Assembly (NCBI GenBank): GCA_031274075.1
Contig: JAISQQ010000050.1
Span: 1 to 7,981 of the forward strand
Length of the DNA stretch: 7,981 bases
Reading direction: 5' to 3'
DNA from: Accumulibacter sp.
GTDB taxonomy: Bacteria > Pseudomonadota > Gammaproteobacteria > Burkholderiales > Rhodocyclaceae
Shown: positions 1-5,931 of the stretch, piece by piece
How positions within the stretch are numbered: position 1 is the first letter of the stretch
Layout: each line of letters begins with the position of its first letter
Position numbers and translations under genes: made by a program
Notes under the pieces: generated by a model
Database searches by the model: none
The model's input: only the letters and a program-made list of their open reading frames with translations
What the model was told of the DNA's origin: nothing

Positions 1-1818
1 GGCCTGGCCGAGGCGGGCCTGCCGCCGCTCTCGCCGGAGCAGATCGCGGCGACGCGCGCGGAAATCGTCCGCCAGACGGCGGCGATGGAGAAGCTCCAGC
101 AGCAGATAGAGGCGACGCCCGCCCCGGAATTGCACGACGTGCTGCGGCGGGCGGGGGTTCCCGAGCAGACGATCGCGGGGGTCGACGCGGTGATGGCGAT
201 GGAGCCGCCCGACCCCGCCAATTACTCCGACGCCGCAAGCTGGAACGCGGCGGTGGCGAAATACCAGGCCGATTTTGAACGCTCCCTGCCCCTTTCCGAC
301 GAGGTGCGGCAGATGCAGCGCACCGTCCTCCAGGTACAGGGGCCGGGAGGCGAGCAAGTGCTGGCGCGGATGACCGGGCCGGAGCCGAAATTGGAAGAGG
401 TGCTGGTCAAGGCGGGCCTCAGCCCGGACAAGGCGGCCCTGCTCACGCGCGAACTCGAACAGGAGCCTTCGTTCCAGTCGCTCGCGGAGATGAAGACCTA
501 TATGGCCGGGCTGGAACAGAAGATGGATTTTCGTCCCGGCTCGATGACCTCGGTGGTCGACAAGGTGGAGAAAGCCGCCGCCGAGGCGGGAATCAGCCTG
601 GAGCCGCCGCCGTCGCCGGTGGCCAACGCCGCGGCCGCGGTCCAGATCCAGGCCGCCGCGCCGGGGCGGACGGGCGACGGCGCGAAGCAGGCCGGCAACG
701 CGCTTTCCGCCGCCAGCGCGGCGTCGTCGGCGGCGGACAAAATGTCCGTGTTGACGAAGGCGGCGGACGGGACTGCCGGAGCGGCGGTGGCGGGCGAGGT
801 GGCCGGAGCGGTGGCGGCGAACGAGGCTCCCGGAGCGGTAAAAGCGGTGGCGGCGGTCCCGCCGCCCGTGGCCGGCGCCCCGGCCGGACTCGATTTTTCG
901 CGCCAGGATCTGGCCGGACGGGACTTTTCCGGCCAGCGGCTCGACGGCGCCATTTTTACCGACGCCAAGCTCGCCGGAGCGAATTTTTCCGGCGCGTCGC
1001 TGCGCGGCGCGGATTTCGACCGCGCCGATTGCGCCGGCGCCGTTTTCGACGGCGCGACGCTGAACGAGGTCTCCTTTGCCGAAACGCGCCTGTCCGAAGC
1101 GTCGCTCAAGGGCGCTTCGGCACAGAACGCGCGTTTCATCGCCGCCGATCTGCGGGCGGCGAAGGCCTCCGGCCTGAACGCGCGGGCGGCGGAATTCGAC
1201 GGCGCGAATCTTTCCGGCGGACAGTTCGCCGGGGCGAATTTTTCCCAGGCCGGGTTTCGTAAGGCCAAGGCGGCGAAGGCCGATATGGCGCAGGCGAATT
1301 TCGCCGACGCCGCTCTCTACCAGAGCGATTTCGCCGCCGCCAGTTTTCGCGGCGCGGGCATGCGGCGCGCCCTGGTGCATGGCGTCTCGCTGGCCGGCGG
1401 CAATTTTTCCGGCGCCGATCTGTCGGGAGCGACGATCCTCGGCGGCAGCGATCTCTCTCGCGCCGATTTTTCCGGCGCGGCCTTGAAAGACGCGGACTGG
1501 CGCGAAGTGCGGGCGGGAGAAACGTCTTTTGCCGGCAGCCTCGCCGAGGGCGGGCGTTTTGCCGCCTGCGATTTCACCGCCTGCGACTGGCGGGCGGCGC
1601 GGGCGAGCGGCGCGGATTTTTCCCATGCCCGTCTGGCGGGGGCGGATTTCACCGGCGCGAACCTGATGGGCGCTTCCCTGCGCGAAGCGGGGGCGGCGGG
1701 CGCGCGCTTCACCGGGGCCAACCTGTACGCCGCCGACCTGTACCGCGTCCCCCTGGAAAACGCCAATCTTGCCGGAGCGCTGACGGGAAACACCCTCGTC
1801 GCCGCCCGCAAGACCTGA
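1..1818 (+). CDS. Large pentapeptide-repeat protein of a T6SS accessory cassette (C-terminal part; probably DUF2169 family)
   Basis: The frame is open from base 1, so the ATG at base 85 is internal and the true start lies left of the window; 605 residues are visible (numbered here from base 1). Three parts can be seen. Residues 1-200 are helical and contain a recurring L-x-x-AG motif followed by helices (bases 1-96, 127-276, 388-531). Residues 205-296 are an Ala/Gly/Pro/Val linker of low complexity. From base 889 to about 1779 there are some 59 pentapeptides of the A(D/N)LxX type with Phe or Leu centres, which should fold as a right-handed quadrilateral beta-helix of about 15 coils. The register is perfect from F(895) to F(1405) and slips by one extra residue near 1438-1452. 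Position beside DUF3540 and DUF4150 genes suggests the unseen N-terminus is DUF2169, a family linked to loading of PAAR-type effectors; that is inference. It is 20 bases upstream of a paralogous gene. Confidence 0.9.
   Translation, partial: GLAEAGLPPLSPEQIAATRAEIVRQTAAMEKLQQQIEATPAPELHDVLRRAGVPEQTIAGVDAVMAMEPPDPANYSDAASWNAAVAKYQADFERSLPLSDEVRQMQRTVLQVQGPGGEQVLARMTGPEPKLEEVLVKAGLSPDKAALLTRELEQEPSFQSLAEMKTYMAGLEQKMDFRPGSMTSVVDKVEKAAAEAGISLEPPPSPVANAAAAVQIQAAAPGRTGDGAKQAGNALSAASAASSAADKMSVLTKAADGTAGAAVAGEVAGAVAANEAPGAVKAVAAVPPPVAGAPAGLDFSRQDLAGRDFSGQRLDGAIFTDAKLAGANFSGASLRGADFDRADCAGAVFDGATLNEVSFAETRLSEASLKGASAQNARFIAADLRAAKASGLNARAAEFDGANLSGGQFAGANFSQAGFRKAKAAKADMAQANFADAALYQSDFAAASFRGAGMRRALVHGVSLAGGNFSGADLSGATILGGSDLSRADFSGAALKDADWREVRAGETSFAGSLAEGGRFAACDFTACDWRAARASGADFSHARLAGADFTGANLMGASLREAGAAGARFTGANLYAADLYRVPLENANLAGALTGNTLVAARKT
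889..1779 (+). repeat. Pentapeptide-repeat array 1 (about 59 units of 15 bp)
   Basis: Hydrophobic centre residues fall every 15 bases at 895, 910, 925 and so on to 1405 (35 centres), then at 1420 and 1435. After six codons instead of five the array resumes at 1453 and 1468 and continues to 1768. Many units are built from the same codons (GAT TTT TCC GGC), so the repeat is visible in DNA as well as protein, with T5 tracts recurring in an otherwise GC-rich gene. Confidence 0.88.
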
Positions 1819-1838
1819 GACTGGAACCGGAGACGCGC

Positions 1839-2837
1839 ATGGATACGCCGAGCTTGTACGAAAAACCGCAACAACCCGAGGAATGGCGGCCGGGAGCGGC
1901 GGTTTCGGGGCAGGATTTTTCCGGCCGGGATTTCACCGCCGCGTCGCTGGCGGAAATGTCCTTCACCGATTGCCGCTTCGCCCGCGCCAACCTGCGGCAA
2001 GGCGATTTTTCGCGCGCCGTTTTTTCCGGCTGCGATTTTTCCGACGCCTGCCTCCAGGACGCCACGCTGGAGGATTCCCGTTTCCGCGACGTTTCGCTGG
2101 CCCGCGCCGACGCGGCGGGCAGTTTCTGGCGTCGCGCCGAACTGGAAAGGGTCGATTGTCGCGCCGCCGATTTTTCGCGCGCGAGCCTCCAGGAAGTGCG
2201 CATGACGGCGGTCGACTGGAGCGGAATCCGGCTCGCCCGCGCCACCCTGCGCGGCGTTCGCCCGTCGATGGGCTTGGCGGACAGCGACGTGAACATGCTG
2301 GTTTGCGTCGCCTGCGATTTTTCCGGCCTCTCGCTGGAGCGGGTCCAGGGGGAACTCGTGTTCTTCCGCGACGGCTCGCTGGAAAACGCCGTGTTGCGCC
2401 ACTGCGACCTGCCGCAATGGATCGTTCGCCAGTCGGACTGCCGCAAGTTGCGGCTGGAAAACTGCCGCCTGCCGCGGGCGGGATTCAGCGCCAGCGATTT
2501 TTCCGGCGCGATTTTCCGCGACTGCGATCTTTCCGGCGCGAGTCTTTCCGGCGCCGTGTTTCACGCGGCGGAATTGAGCCGCGTCGATTTGCGCAAAGCC
2601 GGGCTGGCCGGCGCGGATTTTTCCGGCGCGTCGCTGCGCGAGGTGAAGGCCGAAATGGCCGACTGGTCGCACGTCCGCCTGCGGCACGCCCGCCTGCAGG
2701 GCGTCGATCTGCGCCTCGCCGACGGGCACGGCGTCGATTTTTCCGTCGCCGAACTGAAGGACTGCCGCCTGGACGAACTGCGCCCCACCGACAGGGAACG
2801 CCTGGCGGCGGAGCGATTCAAGACGGCGGGAGAATGA
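1839..2837 (+). CDS. Second pentapeptide-repeat protein of the T6SS accessory cassette
   Basis: This 332-residue protein is almost entirely pentapeptide repeats: a short Pro/Glu-rich N-terminal cap (residues 1-24), about 57 pentapeptides (centres F27 to L311), and a charged helical tail (residues 313-332). It should form a beta-helix of about 14 coils. No signal peptide or membrane segment is visible, so it is probably cytoplasmic. A GGAG at 1829-1832, six bases before the ATG, supports this start. The N-terminal coils match those of the upstream protein (QD-L/F-x-GRDF, then FTD..aAN-L/F), so the two genes look paralogous. It has 11 cysteines, several stacked exactly one coil (20 residues) apart. 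Residues 82-140 resemble residues 226-289, an internal duplication. One register slip (one residue short) falls between L137 and L146. The molecular role is unknown; the position in a T6SS operon suggests a scaffold or adaptor. Confidence 0.93.
   Translation: MDTPSLYEKPQQPEEWRPGAAVSGQDFSGRDFTAASLAEMSFTDCRFARANLRQGDFSRAVFSGCDFSDACLQDATLEDSRFRDVSLARADAAGSFWRRAELERVDCRAADFSRASLQEVRMTAVDWSGIRLARATLRGVRPSMGLADSDVNMLVCVACDFSGLSLERVQGELVFFRDGSLENAVLRHCDLPQWIVRQSDCRKLRLENCRLPRAGFSASDFSGAIFRDCDLSGASLSGAVFHAAELSRVDLRKAGLAGADFSGASLREVKAEMADWSHVRLRHARLQGVDLRLADGHGVDFSVAELKDCRLDELRPTDRERLAAERFKTAGE
1911..2777 (+). repeat. Pentapeptide-repeat array 2 (about 57 units of 15 bp)
   Basis: Hydrophobic centres occur every five codons from F27 (base 1917) to L137, then again in register from L146 to L311 after a slip of minus one residue. 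Phe-encoding T5 tracts at 2318, 2498, 2618 and 2738 lie on an exact 60-bp (one coil) lattice. ACTGC (Asx/His-Cys) recurs at 2401, 2461, 2521 and 2761 on the same lattice. Confidence 0.88.
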
Positions 2838-2890
2838 AAATGTTCCGGCAAGACATGAGAAAATCACCCACCAAAGAAAGGGACTTGGCA
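2838..2890 (+). promoter_or_regulatory. Longest intergenic gap, with ribosome binding site and competing start codons
   Basis: This 53-base, A-rich gap is clearly lower in GC than its surroundings. It contains in-frame ATGs at 2840 and 2855 and an AAGGGA ribosome-binding sequence at 2878-2883, seven bases before ATG 2891. The upstream gene's TGA (2835-2837) also overlaps an in-frame ATG at 2834. If translation starts at 2840 the gap disappears and the protein gains 17 residues. I see no convincing promoter hexamers here. Confidence 0.5.
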
Positions 2891-3535
2891 ATGAACACGA
2901 AATATGCCGCAAGCTTGAACGATGGTTTGGATGGTGGCCTGGATAGTGGGCAGGACAGTGGCCTGACCGATGGCGTAGTGCAGATGATCTGCGAAGACCG
3001 GCTGATGGTCGCCGGGCGCTTCGGCCTGGCGCGCGCCGTGCGCGCGGCGGGCTGCCTGCTCGCGCCGGAAGCCGGCGACCGGGTGCTGCTGGCCTTCGTC
3101 GGGGAAGAAGCCTGGGTCGTCTCGGTGCTGGCCCGCTCTTCCGCCCGCGGCGCGCTGGCGCTGCCCGCGCATACCGAGATACGCGCGAAAACGCTTGAAT
3201 TCCACGGCGACGAGGCGCTGACGCTGAAAAGCGATCATCTTCGCGCCGAAGGGCAGACGCTGGAATTGCGCGCCGGGGTGATGCTGCTGGCCGGGAAACT
3301 GTTGGCGCAGAGCTTCGGCGTCGTGCGCCTGGTCGCCGGGAAACTGCGCGAGACCGCGCTGCGCCGGCAGGCGAGCTACGGCAAGAACCGGGAAGAGACG
3401 CTGGAAACCGCGGAACTCTCGGCGGGCCGCCTGCGCGTCGATTGCCGCCACAGCGCGCGGCTGCGGGCGGAAAACCTGGACATGAAGGCCAGCGAACTGC
3501 TGGACCTGGACGCCGGACACATCAAGATAGGATGA
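2891..3535 (+). CDS. DUF3540-type protein, T6SS-associated, VgrG-like architecture suspected
   Basis: The predicted protein is 214 residues. Residues 11-28 are a Gly/Asp/Leu low-complexity stretch made of four 12-base units. Residues 30-82 carry the part I recognise as DUF3540: a small beta domain in which a Cys-Leu-Leu-x-P element (C55) leads to GDRVLLAFV (62-70) and a WVVSVLAR strand (75-82). This resembles the OB-fold of VgrG/gp5 spike proteins. Residues 95-214 are short alternating beta strands ending in H-I-K-I-G, like a spike beta-prism or helix. The function of the family is not established. The start is uncertain: ATG 2891 has an AAGGGA-type site at 2878-2883, while in-frame ATGs at 2834, 2840 and 2855 are possible; 2840 has GGGAG at 2828-2832. 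I chose 2891 because the length and the beginning of the conserved part fit better. The next gene, a PAAR-like tip protein, follows after four bases. Confidence 0.82.
   Translation: MNTKYAASLNDGLDGGLDSGQDSGLTDGVVQMICEDRLMVAGRFGLARAVRAAGCLLAPEAGDRVLLAFVGEEAWVVSVLARSSARGALALPAHTEIRAKTLEFHGDEALTLKSDHLRAEGQTLELRAGVMLLAGKLLAQSFGVVRLVAGKLRETALRRQASYGKNREETLETAELSAGRLRVDCRHSARLRAENLDMKASELLDLDAGHIKIG
2927..2974 (+). repeat. Four degenerate 12-bp tandem units in the 5' end of the DUF3540 gene
   Basis: Four consecutive 12-base units encode LDGG, LDSG, QDSG and LTDG. The units share a (C/T)TGGA.AGTGGC-like pattern. They precede the conserved domain, so the repeat lengthens a flexible N-terminal leader and could change copy number without breaking the frame. 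Confidence 0.8.
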
Positions 3536-3539
3536 AAGC

Positions 3540-3941
3540 ATGTTTGCCCTGACCCTGAAAGGCGGCACCTGCCAGAGCACCGTCCCGGACGTCTGCAAGA
3601 CCCCCGCGCCGCCCGCCTCGCCGGCGCCGATTCCCTACGTCAATATCTTCCAGTGCAACATGGTCGATCCGGGCACGGCCTGCTCCAAGGTGTTCATCGA
3701 CGGCGCGCCGGCGCTCAACGTCAAGTCGAAGAGCCTCCTCTCCAACGGCGACGAGGCGGGCACGGCGGGCGGCGTGAGCTCGAACAAGTTCATCGGCCAG
3801 GGCGAATTCATCATGGGCTCGCAAAAGGTCCAGTTGGAAAACAAGGCCGCCGTCTCGCAGGGAGTGCAGACCAAGCACAACAACGGCAATACCGTCGGCA
3901 TGTGCTCGATGGCCGGACAGTCGAAGGTGATGATCGCATGA
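3540..3941 (+). CDS. DUF4150 / PAAR-like T6SS spike-tip protein, solitary
   Basis: This 133-residue protein has the hallmarks of the DUF4150 PAAR-like family: a V-P-D-V-C-K-T-P stretch (residues 15-22), the P-I-P-Y signature (30-33) followed by N, and Gly/Asn-rich turns with short beta strands through to the end. PAAR-type proteins cap the VgrG spike of the T6SS tail and often carry toxins. Here the protein stops at the end of the tip domain, with no C-terminal effector extension. It has five cysteines (11, 19, 39, 48, 122) but a single histidine (H113), unlike classical PAAR proteins, which bind zinc with mostly His ligands. An AGGA at 3529-3532, seven bases before the ATG, supports the start; its TGA overlaps the tssJ start as ATGA. 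It is probably the tip or adaptor that works with the DUF3540 protein, though that pairing is inferred from adjacency. Confidence 0.88.
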   Translation: MFALTLKGGTCQSTVPDVCKTPAPPASPAPIPYVNIFQCNMVDPGTACSKVFIDGAPALNVKSKSLLSNGDEAGTAGGVSSNKFIGQGEFIMGSQKVQLENKAAVSQGVQTKHNNGNTVGMCSMAGQSKVMIA

Positions 3942-4552
3942 GGCGCGCGCGCGGGCGTCGATGCCGCCGGGCGGCGCTGGCGGCCCTCTCTTGCTCCTGC
4001 CTGCTGGCGGCCTGCGGCGGCGGCGCCGGTCCCCGGCCGCCGGTCGTCCCGCCGCCCGCGCCGGTGGAAGACCCGGCGCGGGTAAGCTGGGCGGCGACGC
4101 CGCGCGGCATCACCCTGAACATCCAGACCAGTTCCGATCTGAACGAGATGGAGGGCGTCCCCCTGGGCCTGAGCCTGTGCGTCTACCAAGTCGACGAGAT
4201 AAACCGCTTCACCGCGCTGGCGCAAACGGCCGCCGGACTGGATACCTTGCAGGCCTGCAGCGTGGAAACCATCGGCGCGGCGTCGGCCAGGCGCTTCTGG
4301 CTGCAGCCGGGACAACGCCTGGAAACGGATATCGATCGGGCGGCCAACGCGAAAAACCTGGCGCTCGTCGCCGGATACGCGCATTTGAAGCCGGAACTCT
4401 CCGTCGCCACCTTCGCGTTTTTGCTGCACAGCGAAAAAGAAGGCTATATTCCCTTCTTTCGCAAGACGCTCTACAGCGTGGCGCATATGGATATCGTCAT
4501 CAATCTGACGGCGCAGGCCGTCAGCGTAAACGGAGTCGAGCGTGGACAATAG
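3938..4552 (+). CDS. tssJ: TssJ, outer-membrane lipoprotein of the T6SS membrane complex
   Basis: The 204-residue product begins with an Arg-rich, then hydrophobic signal peptide ending in the lipobox L-L-A-A-C, so the lipidated residue is C26. The +2 residue is Gly, not Asp, which fits sorting to the outer membrane. A Pro-rich linker follows (residues 27-46), then the TssJ beta-sandwich: an ITLNIQTSSDLN strand (58-69), the family's P-L-x-L-x-x-x-x-Y-Q-x element (75-85, L-C-V-Y-Q-V) and an F-T-A-L loop (91-94). TssJ anchors TssM to the outer membrane through its periplasmic loops. The start overlaps the preceding stop (ATGA), with GAAGG at 3923-3927 as a likely ribosome site. Two cysteines in the folded domain (C81, C107) might form a disulphide. 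The 3' end overlaps tssK by 11 bases. Confidence 0.93.
   Translation: MRRARGRRCRRAALAALSCSCLLAACGGGAGPRPPVVPPPAPVEDPARVSWAATPRGITLNIQTSSDLNEMEGVPLGLSLCVYQVDEINRFTALAQTAAGLDTLQACSVETIGAASARRFWLQPGQRLETDIDRAANAKNLALVAGYAHLKPELSVATFAFLLHSEKEGYIPFFRKTLYSVAHMDIVINLTAQAVSVNGVERGQ
4532..4535 (+). promoter_or_regulatory. Ribosome binding site that sets the GTG start of tssK
   Basis: GGAG lies inside the end of tssJ, six bases before GTG 4542. The GTG is immediately followed by the conserved TssK N-terminus, so it is the start even though it is not ATG and lies before the tssJ stop codon. Confidence 0.75.
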
Positions 4553-5921
4553 GCTGCTTTTCTGGGAACAGGGCGTCTTCTTGCAGCCGCAGCATTTTCA
4601 GATCGCGCAGCGGCAGCAGGCCGACGCGCGCGCCTTGTTCGGCGCGCTTCTCCAGCCGCACTGCTGGGGCGTTTTTCGCCTGAAAATCAATGAAGACGCG
4701 CTGGCCGCGGAAATCTTCGAAATCACCGAACTGGGCCTGCTGTTGAAGGACGGCGAATGGATGGATTATCCGGGCAACGCCACCCTGGCCCCGCGCCCCT
4801 TCCGCGCCGCCTGGCAGAATCCGGAAGCGCCGCTCGCCGTGCATGTCGGCCTTGCGCCTTTCCGCGAGGAGGGCGACAACGTGTTTCCGACCGACGAGCC
4901 CGAAACCGCGCCCGACGTCTATCGCTTCACCACCCCGCTCTCCGCGGACCCCGCGCCGGATCTGCACGGCCAGGGCGCGGCGGCGGACGTGCGCGCGCTA
5001 CGTTTCCGCCTGCGTCTTTGCTTCGATGACGAAATGCAAGGGAGCCTGCTGCGCATTCCCGTCGCCCGCCTGGTGCGCAGCGGCGAGCGGGTGCGCCTGG
5101 ACAGCCATTTCACGCCGCCGGTGGTGGATATCCAGGCCGCCGGCGTGCTGGTGAACATGCTGCGCGACGTGCGCGACGTGCTGCTCTCCAGGGCGCGGCA
5201 ACTCGAGGAATTCAAGCTGGCCGGCGGCGACGCTTCGAGCTCCGAAGTGTCCTCGCTCTACGGGATCACCCTGTTTTGCGTGCTCGGGGCCATTTCCCGG
5301 CACGTTCCGGAACTCGATCAACTGCTGCTCGCGCCGCGCATGCACCCGTGGCCGGTGTTCGTCGCCCTGTGCCGCATGGTGGGCGAACTGTCGGTGTTTT
5401 CCGCCACGCTCTCGCCGCTGGGAGAAGTCCGGCAGGGGCCGCGCGCGCTGCCCGCCTACGATCACAAAGAACTCTACGAGTGCTTCAGCGCCGCCTGCGG
5501 CATCGTCACCCGGCTGGTGGATTCGCTGGTGGTCGGCCCGGATTTCGCCTTCGTCCTGGAAGCGCGCGACGGCTTCCTGTGCACGCAGATGCCGCAGAGC
5601 GCGCGCAACAATTCCTACGGCTACTGGCTGTTGCTGCGTTCGCACGCCGCGCCCGACCTGGCCGAGCGCGCGCGCGCTTTCGGCAAGCTCGCGCCGCAGC
5701 CGGAGATGGCGAACATCGTGGCGCGGGCGCTGCCCGGCATTCGCCTGGTGCACGCCGACACGCCGCCGGTGGGACTGCCGCGGCGCAAGGACACCGCCTA
5801 TTTCATGGTCGACCAGGCCGACCCGCTCTGGGAACAGGGCCTGCAGCACGGGGAAATCGCCTTTTTCCTGCCCGACGCCCCCCCGGATCTGTGGGTGCAG
5901 CTGACGGTCATTCGTAGATAG
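4542..5921 (+). CDS. tssK: TssK, T6SS baseplate-to-membrane adaptor
   Basis: The 459-residue product has the usual TssK length and its clearest signature at the very N-terminus, W-x-x-G-x-F-L-x-P-Q-H-F-Q (residues 8-20). Other family landmarks are the FTPP element (190-193) that precedes the helical middle domain, and the C-terminal domain with L-P-G-I-R-L (397-402), L-P-R-R (412-415), Y-F (420-421) and a closing strand pair with FFLP. TssK is a cytoplasmic trimer: its N-terminal shell binds the TssF/TssG baseplate wedges and its C-terminal head binds TssL and TssM. The order tssJ-tssK-tssL-tssM is the common one for this core block. The GTG start is fixed by the signature and the GGAG at 4532-4535. 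The TAG stop overlaps the ribosome site of tssL, which suggests coupled translation. Nothing appears missing. Confidence 0.96.
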   Translation: MDNRLLFWEQGVFLQPQHFQIAQRQQADARALFGALLQPHCWGVFRLKINEDALAAEIFEITELGLLLKDGEWMDYPGNATLAPRPFRAAWQNPEAPLAVHVGLAPFREEGDNVFPTDEPETAPDVYRFTTPLSADPAPDLHGQGAAADVRALRFRLRLCFDDEMQGSLLRIPVARLVRSGERVRLDSHFTPPVVDIQAAGVLVNMLRDVRDVLLSRARQLEEFKLAGGDASSSEVSSLYGITLFCVLGAISRHVPELDQLLLAPRMHPWPVFVALCRMVGELSVFSATLSPLGEVRQGPRALPAYDHKELYECFSAACGIVTRLVDSLVVGPDFAFVLEARDGFLCTQMPQSARNNSYGYWLLLRSHAAPDLAERARAFGKLAPQPEMANIVARALPGIRLVHADTPPVGLPRRKDTAYFMVDQADPLWEQGLQHGEIAFFLPDAPPDLWVQLTVIRR

Positions 5922-5924
5922 GAG
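5920..5924 (+). promoter_or_regulatory. Ribosome binding site of tssL overlapping the tssK stop codon
   Basis: AGGAG begins within the TAG stop codon of tssK (5919-5921) and sits seven bases before the GTG at 5932. A TTG codon follows directly at 5935, but its spacing is less good. Confidence 0.75.
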
Positions 5925-5931
5925 CGAAGGT

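Noticed and set aside
889..1779. CRISPR-like or direct-repeat array
   Set aside because: The periodicity is 15 bases, continuous, coding and degenerate, with no spacers. It is a protein repeat.
894..2742. Regularly spaced T5 tracts as a possible DNA-bending or regulatory signal
   Set aside because: They are explained by Asp/Asn-Phe codons (GAT/AAT TTT) at pentapeptide centres. The 15- and 60-base spacing follows the protein coil rather than the DNA helical repeat.
1317..2912. A 531-codon open frame on the minus strand across both pentapeptide genes
   Set aside because: It is the antisense of the repeat arrays. High GC and a uniform 15-base codon pattern remove stops on the other strand. It crosses two well-supported genes, and its Ala/Arg/Gln-rich product resembles no family I know.
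1883..3535. A 550-residue plus-strand gene ending with the DUF3540 domain
   Set aside because: Everything before about 2834 is an Arg-rich out-of-frame reading of the second pentapeptide gene. Only the final part is a real protein, so the long start is an artefact of GC-rich DNA.
3653..4552. A longer tssJ starting inside the PAAR-like gene
   Set aside because: The extra N-terminus is an out-of-frame reading of the DUF4150 gene and would bury the signal peptide and lipobox. The start at 3938 gives a proper lipoprotein signal.
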